64,000 nucleotides of DNA from Clostridium drakei (GTDB lineage Bacteria > Bacillota > Clostridia > Clostridiales > Clostridiaceae). The DNA lies in the NCBI RefSeq assembly GCF_000633595.2, contig NZ_JIBU02000021.1:1-64000 (forward strand), written 5' to 3'. Below are positions 55,011 to 64,000 of the stretch, piece after piece. The stretch's first letter is position 1. Each line of letters opens with the position of its first letter. The notes below the pieces were generated by a model, which was given only the letters and a program-made list of their open reading frames with translations, had not been told where the DNA came from and did no database searches. Both the position numbers and the translations under genes were made by a program.

Positions 55011-55924
55011 ATTTAATGTATCTTTATAAATTTATTATCATTTTAAAATTAGCTATCTTTATAATTTTATAAAAGAACCAAGAATCAGAATTCTCAAAAC
55101 TAATATTTTTATAAATTCGTATTGTTAAACAGTGATTATATTAGCATCTTTATAAAATTGATTAGATGCGGTTAGTAATATTCCAATACTTTTATAAGAA
55201 TACTTTAAATAACTTTAATTTTTATGGATACTTTATAAAAATATCTAGGATGAGAGAGTATTTTAGTACAGTTTTTATAAATCAGCAATTATGTATAAGT
55301 AGTGGTATCAGCCTATTTGTAAATATAGATACTTCAATCTTATCATTTTTAAAGAAGTTTTATAAGAATAGATATAATGTCATGAAACTGTTAATGCATT
55401 TTTATAAATGATAAGGATGTTTAATAAATGCGCTTAGGCAAACATAATTTATATCTTAGCAAGTTTATAATGATGAATAAATAATTTCAATTATGTTGAT
55501 TTATAGCCATTTGCTTGATTTTTATATAAGATTTATTTGGAAAGTGTTGACTATATTAATTTTTGAAAAGACTATTAAGTCAATATAGAACAATTATAGA
55601 TATTTTAAAAAAAATACTTGATGATAGAGTTTTTTATGGAGTCAAAAATATAATAGTCATAGCAGTAAAATAAGTAAGTAACTCTAAAACTATGATTTAT
55701 AAACTTAATGTAGCTATAGTTTTTAAAAATAAAGTATCTATTTTGAGATTAAACTTTAAAATTCTTAGAAATAAGGGACAGTAAGTTTTAAGAACTATGA
55801 TTTTTGATTTTTAAATCATGATTTTAAGATAGTTGATTTAACAAACAATTGAATTATGTTTATATAATATGATTTGGCATGAATCTTATCCATTTGATTT
55901 ATTTATGAGAGGAGTTGATGAGAA
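55011..55924 (+). other. 900-bp AT-rich gap with recurring TTTATAA words
   Basis: There is no supportable gene. The word TTTATAA recurs many times between 55020 and 55420 (for example ATCTTTATAAATT, ATCTTTATAATTTT, ATCTTTATAAAATT). An 81-codon frame at 55166-55411 consists largely of these words and has no ribosome-binding site. The next gene's site GAGAGGAG is at about 55907. Confidence 0.35.
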
Positions 55925-56854
55925 ATGTTGATTTCAAAGAAAATTAGCAGGGCTTATGACACTGTAAAGCTTTATTTAGAGAACGGTGATGGCAGTACTT
56001 TATCTAATGGGTATCTTGAACAGTTAAGAAATGATATTAGAGAATATCATTCAAGAAAAAAAGACGATGACTTTTTAAGGCAAGCTTACGAAAAGGAAGT
56101 TAAGCTAATGAAAATTCATCTTGAAAAGCTTAACGAAATGCAATCTGATGAAGAAAATATTGAATATGCAAGAGAGATGATAGATTTAATAGGAACAAGG
56201 CTTCTTTGGCATAGAAAGTTCAGTTTGTTGAATGAAATTTTAGAATATGTTGTTAGTTTAAGATGGGTGACTAGAGCTGAATCTAAGAGTAGGATGAGGA
56301 TACTTATAGAAACAGGTTACAATTATGAAACTACAGCTAAAAGATTTAACGTTTCAGTGCATTCTGTCAGAGCAATGGCGTCTTATACACTAGGTAACTT
56401 GGAAAAAAAGTTAGGTAAGGACACTATAGATATACTTATGAATGGAGAAGTTGAGAAGGCAGAACTTCAGTTTAGGATTGGAACAGGTTCATTTGTAATG
56501 AATGAAATATTTGTTAAAGGGGTATTCAGATTAATTCCAGAAGGCCGGCAACAAGGAAATATGAATCTTCTGGAGTGTTTTGAAGAGCTTAAATATTTAA
56601 AATCTCTTACAATATTGGAGGTAAGAAAAAAGCTATCAGCTTTGAAAACAGAAAAATTAGAGCATATAATAGGGATTTTTGAAAGTAGTGACAGCAGATA
56701 TGTGTATGAAAAAGCAATAATTTATAGATATCTTAATGGTAATATGAATGAATTAAAATTGAAAGAGCTTCTGGAAGAATTGGAAGACGAAGATATTCTA
56801 AAGAAGAAGTTTATGGAAATAAGTGAAGATAGTAAAGAAAAATTGGAGCAATAA
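55925..56854 (+). CDS. helical protein with sigma-region-4-like HTH, paralog 1
   Basis: This 309-aa, almost entirely helical protein has a segment YETTAKRFNVSVHSVRAMAS (about residues 134-153) that reads like a sigma-70 region 4/LuxR-type helix-turn-helix, followed by YTLGNLEKKLG. The N-terminus (NGDGSTLSNGYLEQLRNDIREY) and the post-HTH region (VKGVFRLIPEG) recur in the next gene. A DNA-binding or sigma-like role is plausible, but sigma region 2 is absent. The start follows GAGAGGAGTTGATGAGAA. It ends 64 bp before its paralog. Confidence 0.55.
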   Translation: MLISKKISRAYDTVKLYLENGDGSTLSNGYLEQLRNDIREYHSRKKDDDFLRQAYEKEVKLMKIHLEKLNEMQSDEENIEYAREMIDLIGTRLLWHRKFSLLNEILEYVVSLRWVTRAESKSRMRILIETGYNYETTAKRFNVSVHSVRAMASYTLGNLEKKLGKDTIDILMNGEVEKAELQFRIGTGSFVMNEIFVKGVFRLIPEGRQQGNMNLLECFEELKYLKSLTILEVRKKLSALKTEKLEHIIGIFESSDSRYVYEKAIIYRYLNGNMNELKLKELLEELEDEDILKKKFMEISEDSKEKLEQ

Positions 56855-56918
56855 AATAAATTTTATATATAATTATGCTCAATTATTATGAGTTGAATAA
56901 TAAAAAGAGGTGATTGCA

Positions 56919-57614
56919 GTGACAATTTTTAAAAGAGTCTATTCAAATTGTTCTTTGCTGAGCAACAAAATAAAAAATGGACAAGGCAGTGAACTGGATC
57001 AGCACAAGCTAGAAGCTTTAAAAGAAATTGTTTTATACTTTGAAAGCTTAAAGTATGTAGATGATCCTAATTCTAAGATTAAGGTAGGAATGTATTTTGA
57101 ATTAGTAAGGAAATATAATAAGGGAATATATTCCAAGATGACTAGAGAGCTTTTTAGAACAAAAAATAAAGCAGATGATGAGGAGTATAAAAGATATCTT
57201 AATTCTGTACAAGCATTAATCTGTTATACATCTAAAAATCTAGAAAAGAAATTTGGTGAAGCAATAGATTTAATTGATAGTGGAGATATTGAAGAAGGAT
57301 TAAATAAGTTTAGAAACAGTACTTGTGATAGAAAGATAGCAAAAGGGGTATTGAGTTTATTCCCTGCAGCGAAGAAAAATGAAAATCTTAAAGTAAAAGA
57401 TTGTGGGGCTGGACTAATATTTATTGGTTGTTTTATTGCTGAAATTTTAAGAAAAGAAATTCAATACTTAGATACTGAATTGGAGTACTTGAGATATGTT
57501 ATTGAAAGTCCAGATGCAGATCCAGCGGAAAAGCAATATGTTAATGATTTTTTGGACAGCTGCGCTGGAGTTATACCTTTAATTCAAACTATGATAAATA
57601 AGAAATTGCAGTAA
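56919..57614 (+). CDS. helical protein, paralog 2
   Basis: This 231-aa diverged paralog of the 55925 product has a shared N-terminal pattern (NGQGSELDQHKLEALKEIVLY), a shared YTSKNLEKKFGEAIDLIDSGDIEEG block, and AKGVLSLFP in place of VKGVFRLIP. The HTH region is eroded. GTG 56919 is preferred over GTG 56910 because AAGAGGTGA spans 56905-56913. The two genes and the 57650 gene probably form one transcript ending at 58367. The role is unknown. Confidence 0.6.
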   Translation: MTIFKRVYSNCSLLSNKIKNGQGSELDQHKLEALKEIVLYFESLKYVDDPNSKIKVGMYFELVRKYNKGIYSKMTRELFRTKNKADDEEYKRYLNSVQALICYTSKNLEKKFGEAIDLIDSGDIEEGLNKFRNSTCDRKIAKGVLSLFPAAKKNENLKVKDCGAGLIFIGCFIAEILRKEIQYLDTELEYLRYVIESPDADPAEKQYVNDFLDSCAGVIPLIQTMINKKLQ

Positions 57615-57649
57615 TAAAATAGTGATTAATGAAAACAGGAGTGATAAAT

Positions 57650-58318
57650 ATGGCAGATACCAAAATATCTGGTGAGTCAAATATACAATTGTTGAATGTT
57701 GATCTAAAGCTTTTAAAAAATGCTGAAATTTTGGCTATAGCAAATTCTATGTATACAGATGAAAACTGGTCCAGACTAATATTTTCTCTTTTCTATAACA
57801 AGCTTAAGGCATATAAAGATGGCGAACTAATGAATCTAGTCAAGAAAAAACAGTTTAATGGTCTTGAAGAAATTGAGGATACTTCTTATAAATGTTTCTT
57901 TTTTAATACTTCGTTAAGACACCCTGGGCTTTATGAGTTTATAAAGGAATTCAAGTATTATAGCAACTCTAGCTTTTTTAATGGGATCAGCATATTTTCT
58001 GCTGAAGTTACAGATGAGTTGTCTTTTGAATTTAAGTTAAATGCATTAATTCCAATCCTATTTAAAAACAGGGTACTAAGCAACAATGGGGATGATAGGT
58101 TTATTGTAGTAATTTATAGAGACAATAATCCAAAGTGGGAGATAGCAATTGGATATAAATATACAAGATATGCTACATCAAAGGATGGAACTAAATTATT
58201 TGCCTGCAGTTCTTATTTGGTAGTTGAATTTATTGATTCAAGCCATTTTTTGATGATGATTGATAAAGTCTTGAATATGGAAGAAATCAAGCATGAAAAA
58301 TATTTTATTAAGCTGTAA
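57650..58318 (+). CDS. hypothetical protein
   Basis: This 222-aa soluble protein has no recognised family. It has an N-terminal helical half (LLNVDLKLLKNAEILAIANS) and a strand-rich C-terminal half (DRFIVVIYRDNNPKWEIAIGY, YLVVEFIDSSHFLMMI). ATG 57650 is chosen over ATG 57629 because AGGAGTGATAAAT directly precedes it. It is the last gene before a terminator and likely shares a transcript with the two paralogs upstream. Confidence 0.6.
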   Translation: MADTKISGESNIQLLNVDLKLLKNAEILAIANSMYTDENWSRLIFSLFYNKLKAYKDGELMNLVKKKQFNGLEEIEDTSYKCFFFNTSLRHPGLYEFIKEFKYYSNSSFFNGISIFSAEVTDELSFEFKLNALIPILFKNRVLSNNGDDRFIVVIYRDNNPKWEIAIGYKYTRYATSKDGTKLFACSSYLVVEFIDSSHFLMMIDKVLNMEEIKHEKYFIKL

Positions 58319-58325
58319 AAGTGGA

Positions 58326-58367
58326 TTCAGAACTCTCTTTTAGTATGAAGAAGTTCTGAATTTTTTT
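58326..58367 (+). terminator. intrinsic terminator
   Basis: TTCAGAACT pairs with AGTTCTGAA around an 17-nt loop and is followed by TTTTTTTAT. Confidence 0.8.
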
Positions 58368-58522
58368 ATAGAAATTTATGCCTTTAAGAAAAGTTTAAAA
58401 AATAGCTTACTTTTCTTTGATGTAACAAGAGTTTGTATAAAAAATTTTATGGCTCTAGTACAAAAAAGGAATTGGTTATAAAAATATATGATATCTTTAA
58501 AGAAGTAAAAGAGTAATATAAC

Positions 58523-58733
58523 AATTATACAATTTTAATTGGAACATATAAAATTTATTTTGCAACAATTGTAGAAAGTGACAACATAGAATTATATAGT
58601 GAAGAAGAAAAACAATGATATTATTTTTGAATTTAAGCAATTAGAAGAGAGTGAAACAAAAATAAAAATATGAAATAATGAAGGCGTTAAAAGTAAAAAT
58701 TATTGGGGTACTATAGAATTCAAGGAGGTATAA
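58523..58733 (+). pseudogene. decayed small gene before the Qat operon
   Basis: Three coding-like pieces are broken by a frameshift and a stop: NYTILIGTYKIYFATIVESD, then NDIIFEFKQLEESETKIKI-stop, then NNEGVKSKNYWGTIEFKEV ending at TAA 58731-58733. Read together they form a plausible strand-rich protein of ~70 aa. No start with a ribosome-binding site is left. The family is not identified. Confidence 0.45.
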
Positions 58734-58952
58734 CCAATATTTTGTAGAATATTATATATTAAACATATTTTTGAAAGAAATACAATGATTAATAGCAAAT
58801 AAATAGCTAATTTAATAAAAAATCTTTTTAGATTAAGAGAACTGGATTTAGAAATGAGCAAACTATGAACTTTATATAATTACAAAAGTAAAACATCTTA
58901 AATATAAGATACAATGAAAAATAGCTAATTGTGAATAGGGAGGTAATAATGC

Positions 58953-60881
58953 ATGTGGTTAGATAGAGAATCAGAAGTTGATTTATTGGCGTATAGTCCT
59001 TTTGCGGAATTAATAACTAATATAGCATCGAATGAACGACTTAATCCACTTACAATAGGATTATTAGGTAGTTGGGGTGTTGGAAAATCAACATTATTAA
59101 AGCTTGTAGATGAAAATATTAAACAAATAGATCCAACACATGAGAAGATTGTATGTATCTCTTTGAATTCTTGGATGTTTGAAGGCTATGATGATGCTAA
59201 AAGTGCTATTATGGAAAGTTTATTGAGGGCATTGTTAGATAATCAGCCTTCTTTCGAGAAATTAAAAGAGGAAGTTAAGAATTTAATAAAGAGAATTGAT
59301 TTAATAAGATTGGGATCAACAGCAATCAAGCATGGAGTACCTTTAGTTATGAGTTATATTAATCCAGCTGTGGCTACAATCACTGCAGCACAGTATCTTA
59401 CAGGAGATAAACGTAAAGAACTAATTGAAGATTTAAAAAAAGTTTGGAAAGAAAAAAAAAGCGATGATAATACTACTGTAGAAAATATTCGATTATTTAG
59501 AAAAGAATTTGAAGGATTAATTAAGAAGTCGGAAATTAATAATTTAGTAGTAATGATAGATGATTTGGATCGATGTACTCCAGACAGAGTAATTGAAACA
59601 CTCGAAGCAGTAAAATTATTTTTATCAGTTCCAAGAACAACATTTATAATTGCAATTGATACACAAGTTATAAAATACTCTGTTGAAAAAAAGTATCCTA
59701 AAATAAGTGAAGATACTATTAGATTTTCAGATAATTACATTGAAAAAATAATACAATTGCCAATTAATATTCCAGAGTTATCAGAAACAGATATTAAAAA
59801 TTACTTATTGTTGCTAATTTGTGAGTTGTTTTTTAAGGCAAGTACAAAAGATGATGACAAGAAAATCAAAGTAGAAAATCAATTAAGTGTTTTATTAAAT
59901 AAGGTTAAGGAAAAGTCAGTTTTTATTAATGGAATAAAAATAGATCTTGATTTTATCAAGAATTGTTTTGATAAGTATGATAAAGAACTTTTTAGAGATG
60001 ATAGTGTGGAGGAGTTTGAAAATATTTTTAAAATAATTTCAGGCACAAGTGAAGTGATTTCAAGTACACTCAAAGGTAATCCGCGTCAAGCAAAACGATT
60101 TTTAAATACATTTCTGATAAGGAAAAACTTAGCTGAAATATATTATAAAGCAGATAAATCTTTTGACTATTCAATTTTAGCAAAACTTATGGCTTTAGAA
60201 TATATCGATGATAGATTATTTAAAGAATTATATAAATGGACTATCACAAAAAATAAAGCTCAAGTAGATATAAGCGAATTAAAAATATTAACGGATATTG
60301 CATGTAACAATAAAGATTTTCCAGAGGAGTATCGTAAATGGTCAGATAAAAAGATAATCAAATGGTTGAAATCAGACCCTGTAGATGTATATAAAAAAGA
60401 TTTGTCTAAATATTTCTATTTAACAAGGGAATCTTTAGATATAAATGTTAGTATTTCTGATTCATTAAGCAAGTCAGAGCTTGAAATATTCAACAAAATA
60501 GTTCAAGGAAAAAGAGCAACAGCATTTAGTAAGCTAATCAAGGAATTAAAAGATAATTCAGCTATAAAATATACAAAAGTATTAGATGCTATGATTGAAA
60601 AATTTCAAGATGAAATAACTGTATTAGATAAAATACAATATGTGTATATCAATTATCCAGATTACAGGGTAGAAATAAAAGATTGTATTAAAAGGATTAA
60701 ACCAATCGATATTACGCCAGTTAGTGTAATTTCTTTAAATGCAATGTATCGTGTGAATCCAAGCGAATTTGAAGATGTGATTCAAATATTTAGAGAAAAA
60801 GGGATTAGTGAAGATGTACTTATGATTATTTGCAAGCATGAAGGAAATGATTCTTCAACCGTAACAACAACTAAAGGATAG
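58953..60881 (+). CDS. qatA: QatA, KAP-family P-loop NTPase of the Qat defence system
   Basis: This 642-aa protein has Walker A GSWGVGKST at 39-47 and KAP-type Walker B VVMIDDLDRC with D203-D204 and D206, followed by sensor segment TTFIIAIDTQVI. The C-terminal half is helical. Hydrophobic residues near 120-145 (VMSYINPAVATITAAQYL) mark the KAP insertion, which is membrane-associated in many relatives. With the three genes downstream it makes a full QatABCD set, a reported anti-phage system. The mechanism is unresolved. The start follows GGGAGGTAATAATGC. Confidence 0.9.
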   Translation: MWLDRESEVDLLAYSPFAELITNIASNERLNPLTIGLLGSWGVGKSTLLKLVDENIKQIDPTHEKIVCISLNSWMFEGYDDAKSAIMESLLRALLDNQPSFEKLKEEVKNLIKRIDLIRLGSTAIKHGVPLVMSYINPAVATITAAQYLTGDKRKELIEDLKKVWKEKKSDDNTTVENIRLFRKEFEGLIKKSEINNLVVMIDDLDRCTPDRVIETLEAVKLFLSVPRTTFIIAIDTQVIKYSVEKKYPKISEDTIRFSDNYIEKIIQLPINIPELSETDIKNYLLLLICELFFKASTKDDDKKIKVENQLSVLLNKVKEKSVFINGIKIDLDFIKNCFDKYDKELFRDDSVEEFENIFKIISGTSEVISSTLKGNPRQAKRFLNTFLIRKNLAEIYYKADKSFDYSILAKLMALEYIDDRLFKELYKWTITKNKAQVDISELKILTDIACNNKDFPEEYRKWSDKKIIKWLKSDPVDVYKKDLSKYFYLTRESLDINVSISDSLSKSELEIFNKIVQGKRATAFSKLIKELKDNSAIKYTKVLDAMIEKFQDEITVLDKIQYVYINYPDYRVEIKDCIKRIKPIDITPVSVISLNAMYRVNPSEFEDVIQIFREKGISEDVLMIICKHEGNDSSTVTTTKG

Positions 60882-60897
60882 TTGAAAGGGGATAAAT

Positions 60898-61599
60898 ATG
60901 GGAACATCAAAGGGGTATATTCCACCTAAAAATGCACAATGGAAACAAGCTAAAGGTGCAGTAACTAGAATGTTAGGAACTTCAAAAGGAAGTGAAGGAA
61001 CCAAGGAGGCAATCTCAAAGTATGCAGATGCATATATGTCAACCCATCTAGCCAATAGTAATATTTCTATAGTTGCTGGTAGGGTAATGAATTTTTTAGA
61101 TTCTATTAGTGAAAATGGAATAAGTACTACGGCTCAATCATTAGGATTAGATTCACTTTTAAATAAATCAGGGAATGAACTTTATAAAGGGATTCTTGAT
61201 TATTTTGCTAGGGATTTTTCTACAATAGATATGCAAATTATAAGGGATAGTCTATCTGAAACTTTTAAGAATTTAGAAGTTGATAACTTTGAAGATTTTA
61301 GAAAAATATCAAGTGATGAATTTTTAATCAATTTTTTGATTGAATTTGCAATAAAGAACTTTGAAGTTTGCTTTGCTGAAAAGATTTTGTCAAAATCAGA
61401 ATTGGCTAATGACTATGATCGAATTATGGACGATGTAAGTAAGATAATTGAAAATAAAATTGTTACAGATGTTGTACTGGGAGAAACACTTAAACTAGAT
61501 TATTTGGGTAAAGAGGGGCAGAATTATGTAGTGTCCGTTTGTAGAGCATGTTTTAATACTTTAAGAATTATGGGGGATGGATATGAAAATTTGGATTAA
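60898..61599 (+). CDS. qatB: QatB, uncharacterised component of the Qat system
   Basis: This 233-aa helical protein opens MGTSKGYIPPKN, a typical QatB beginning, and repeats LGTSKGSEGT shortly after. No catalytic motif is evident. QatB is needed for protection in the described systems but has no assigned activity. The start follows GAAAGGGGATAAAT, 16 bp after qatA. The 3' end overlaps qatC. The identification rests on the N-terminal signature plus gene order. Confidence 0.85.
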   Translation: MGTSKGYIPPKNAQWKQAKGAVTRMLGTSKGSEGTKEAISKYADAYMSTHLANSNISIVAGRVMNFLDSISENGISTTAQSLGLDSLLNKSGNELYKGILDYFARDFSTIDMQIIRDSLSETFKNLEVDNFEDFRKISSDEFLINFLIEFAIKNFEVCFAEKILSKSELANDYDRIMDDVSKIIENKIVTDVVLGETLKLDYLGKEGQNYVVSVCRACFNTLRIMGDGYENLD

Positions 61600-63025
61600 T
61601 AAAACTGTCACAGAAAATCCTTCAAATGATTTTAATGAAGCAATCAGATTTGATATGCTGGATGATGGAACAAAATCAAATCTAAAAACAAACTTTGAAG
61701 AAATATGGAGAAGGTTTGCAAAGGCAAAATTAGAATCTGTATATGAAGATTTATTAGTAGTAGCTGCAACTGTATATGCGGTTGATAAAAGAATTCCGCG
61801 ATCAGGTATCTATTCAGGAGAGACATATGATAATTGGACAAGAACTTTAGAAGTTTCAATTCCAGTTATAGATATAAATAAATGGATAACAGTTAAAGAT
61901 GAACTTGAGAAAACATTGCATTTTTTGAGTGGAGATAGCTGGAAATTATATTTTCGTAGAACAGAGCAACAGTATCGTAATTGTAATTATGAAAAAAAAT
62001 ATTCTATTATCAAAAATAATTTTGATGGTGTAGCTTTATTTTCAGGGGGATTGGACTCGTTCTCAGGAGCAATTAAATTGTTAGAGGATAGTAAAAACAT
62101 TTGTTTTGTTGGTTGCAGGGAATATTATGCACTCAGAAAGAGAATAAAAGAATTATTTAAATTAATTAAAAATGAATACCCGGAAAGAAATATTGATGAA
62201 ATTGTATTTTACACTGATTCAGGGTATCCAAGAAATGTTGATGAGAGTATTAAGAAGAAATTCAGAGAAGATACTAGCAGAAGTCGATCCTTTTTATTCC
62301 TTGCGGCAGCATTGGCAACGGCCTCTTTAATAGGAAATGAAATTCCAGTGTATATACCTGAAAATGGATTTATCGGCTTGAACTTGCCATTGACTCCAAG
62401 TCGGTTAGGTAGCTGCAGTACAAGGACAACTCATATATATTTTTTGAATCACTATAATGGAATTTTACGAAAACTAGGTATTAGACATAAGATAGAAAAT
62501 TTCTTTTCTTTAAAAACAAAAGGCGAGATTGTTGATATGGTAAAGAAATCTAATGCATTCATACAGGGGGCTGGTAGAACTATTTCTTGCTCACATCCTA
62601 TGCGTGGAGCAAAAGGTGTTCCAGGCAGACCCAGAAATTGTGGTTATTGCTTCCCGTGTTTAATACGAAGAGCTTCACTAAATAATATTGAAATAGATGA
62701 TGAGTATCTTGATACTTTTATAAAAGACTATAAAATTAGTACTACATTTATTAAAAACAGTAAATTCTCAGATCCAAATAATGGCAGAACCAAAGATTTA
62801 AAAGCAGTATTATTCGCTCTTCATGAATACTTGAAAAATGGAAGTATTGATTATTATGTGAATAAGATGATTAATTTAGGTGGCTTAAATATAGAAGATA
62901 TAAAACACTTTGCGAGGGTTTATATTAAATCTATGGAAGAAATAAAAGAAATGATAGAGCATCAAGCAAAGTTGAATGATATGGAGTTATTAGAATATAT
63001 TAAGGCAGGTTTCAAAAATGAGTAA
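61583..63025 (+). CDS. qatC: QatC, QueC-like PP-loop ATPase
   Basis: This 480-aa protein has an N-terminal extension (about 1-140) before a QueC-like domain: PP-loop SGGLDS at 154-159, and a C-terminal zinc ribbon C336...C353-x2-C356-x2-C359. QueC makes 7-cyano-7-deazaguanine, and Qat uses a related activity for a purpose not yet defined, perhaps nucleic-acid or protein modification. ATG 61583 follows GGGGGATGG and is preferred over ATG 61577. It overlaps qatB by 17 nt and qatD by 8 nt, so translation is coupled. Confidence 0.92.
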   Translation: MKIWINKTVTENPSNDFNEAIRFDMLDDGTKSNLKTNFEEIWRRFAKAKLESVYEDLLVVAATVYAVDKRIPRSGIYSGETYDNWTRTLEVSIPVIDINKWITVKDELEKTLHFLSGDSWKLYFRRTEQQYRNCNYEKKYSIIKNNFDGVALFSGGLDSFSGAIKLLEDSKNICFVGCREYYALRKRIKELFKLIKNEYPERNIDEIVFYTDSGYPRNVDESIKKKFREDTSRSRSFLFLAAALATASLIGNEIPVYIPENGFIGLNLPLTPSRLGSCSTRTTHIYFLNHYNGILRKLGIRHKIENFFSLKTKGEIVDMVKKSNAFIQGAGRTISCSHPMRGAKGVPGRPRNCGYCFPCLIRRASLNNIEIDDEYLDTFIKDYKISTTFIKNSKFSDPNNGRTKDLKAVLFALHEYLKNGSIDYYVNKMINLGGLNIEDIKHFARVYIKSMEEIKEMIEHQAKLNDMELLEYIKAGFKNE

Positions 63026-63743
63026 GTTGATAGATATGCATTTTCATTTAGATTTTTATCCCAATCACTCACAAATATATAATAATATAAATAAATTGTG
63101 TCAGCACACATTATGTGTTACAAACCAACCAGAGATATTTGAATCTTGCATGGACATGTATCCAGTAACTAAGTATGTACAATTTGCACTTGGTTACAAT
63201 CCGCAGTGTGTTAACGATGTTCCCTTTAGTAAAAATACGTTTTTGAGAAATTTGAAAAGAACTAAGTATATTGGAGAGGTTGGGCTAGATTTTTCATCAA
63301 AGTTTTGCTCCAAGAAAGAAAAGCAAATGGAGATATTTGATTTTATTTGTACTAAATGCATAGATAAAGTTATGTCTGTGCATTGTAAAAAAGCAGAAGA
63401 ATCACTTTATAACATTTTGAGTCAGCATAAAAATAAGAAAGTAGCATTACATTGGTATAGTGGTGATGAGTTTTGGTTGGAAAAATTTTTAAAACTAGGG
63501 ACTTATTTTTCTATTAATGCAAATATGATTAACTCTTATAAAGGAAGTAAAATTATCAAGTGTATCCCAAAAGAGAATTTACTAATTGAAAGTGATGGCC
63601 CTTTTACAAAGGTTGATGGGAAAAAATATACTTTTGATAAATTAACTAAAGTTTATATGCTTCTAGGGGAGCTCCTTAGTATAAATTCAGAAGAAATGAA
63701 ATTGCAAATATCTCAAAATTTTACTAAATTGGTAGAAAAATAA
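63018..63743 (+). CDS. qatD: QatD, TatD-family metal-dependent hydrolase
   Basis: This 241-aa TatD-like nuclease has the metal residues H8-x-H10, the Glu in GEVGLDFSS (about 92-100), His in SVHCKKAEE and ALHWYSGD, and the Asp in IESDGPF. TatD proteins are Mg-dependent DNases with a TIM-barrel fold. In Qat it completes the four-gene operon and is the probable nuclease. It is shorter than housekeeping TatD (~255-260 aa), as expected for this branch. Confidence 0.92.
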   Translation: MSKLIDMHFHLDFYPNHSQIYNNINKLCQHTLCVTNQPEIFESCMDMYPVTKYVQFALGYNPQCVNDVPFSKNTFLRNLKRTKYIGEVGLDFSSKFCSKKEKQMEIFDFICTKCIDKVMSVHCKKAEESLYNILSQHKNKKVALHWYSGDEFWLEKFLKLGTYFSINANMINSYKGSKIIKCIPKENLLIESDGPFTKVDGKKYTFDKLTKVYMLLGELLSINSEEMKLQISQNFTKLVEK

Positions 63744-63990
63744 TGTGTTGGTAAAATTGAAACGTTATAAAAACAATATATAAAAGGTGGTTATTACGAT
63801 AATGATTTACAATTTGTTTGTAACATAATGAATTTGGTTCTATAGCATTAAAAACTTAATTAATGTTTATTAGAAGAAATATATACAGTAAGAAACATAG
63901 ATATGGTAACAATAATAGTTTATATATAAAGATTTTAGCATAAAATCATATGTGCATATAAGTTGTCATTGAATTAGGATAGGAGGATTT

Positions 63991-64000
63991 ATGGTTACAA
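63991..64000 (+). CDS. start of a further gene, cut by the window end
   Basis: ATGGTTACAA begins 4 nt after TAGGATAGGAGG, a near-ideal ribosome-binding site, so a coding region very likely starts here. Only three codons are visible. The 63744-63990 gap holds no gene or clear terminator that I can support. Confidence 0.5.

Noticed and set aside
55166-55411. 81-aa open frame in the 55-kb gap
   Set aside because: It lacks a ribosome-binding site and is built mostly from repeated TTTATAA words.
1-64000. CRISPR array
   Set aside because: No regularly spaced identical repeats of 24-40 bp were seen; the repeats found are pairs or dispersed short motifs.

Overview
The window is AT-rich DNA with the gene style of a clostridial Firmicute. 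The evidence is strong AGGAGG/GGGG ribosome-binding sites, frequent TTG and GTG starts, a GGGtGRT gene pair, an exonuclease-dead PolA, an FprA flavodiiron protein, a ZTP-riboswitch-controlled formate-tetrahydrofolate ligase, and CWB2-type cell-wall proteins. The exact species cannot be fixed from the sequence alone.

Region 1 (1-17.4 kb) is mostly ordinary chromosome. It opens with a Fic protein and a TOTE-like primase-helicase-PLD protein. These are followed by tRNA-Leu(CAA), the NifU-like/GGGtGRT operon, fprA, fhs with its riboswitch, small conserved genes, polA-coaE-lytic transglycosylase, tRNA-Leu(GAG) preceded by two tRNA-Leu 5'-half remnants, and a structured RNA that looks like 6S RNA.

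Region 2 (17.4-33 kb) is accessory. An N-formylglutamate amidohydrolase-like gene lies between two diverged copies of a ~320-bp repeat. Next comes an unrecognised cassette of zinc-ribbon protein, PD-(D/E)XK-like protein, unknown protein, ClpB-like AAA+ ATPase and PLD-like protein (19.4-24.6 kb). A complete ABC-three-component system (nuclease effector, middle component, DUF3732 ATPase) follows, then a DUF3841 protein, a nuclease-like protein and a possibly HEPN-like protein.

Region 3 (33-58.4 kb) looks plasmid-like or island-like. It has a ParA/ribbon-helix-helix pair, an XRE repressor with three helically phased operator-like sites, and three exported surface proteins (one carrying a fourth matching site upstream). 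After these come many unrecognised proteins, WG-repeat proteins (one interrupted), a D12-methylase-like protein with an altered catalytic motif, two serine-resolvase-like proteins lacking the catalytic serine, an HNH-like protein, a PP2A-like phosphatase and two paralogous helical proteins. Gene-poor gaps of 0.5-1.2 kb contain decayed reading frames.

Region 4 (58.5-63.8 kb) is a complete QatABCD anti-phage operon, and the start of one more gene sits at the window edge. Overall the window is a housekeeping flank followed by a long defence/mobile island. The least explained parts are the 19.4-24.6 kb cassette and the paired catalytic-dead resolvases.
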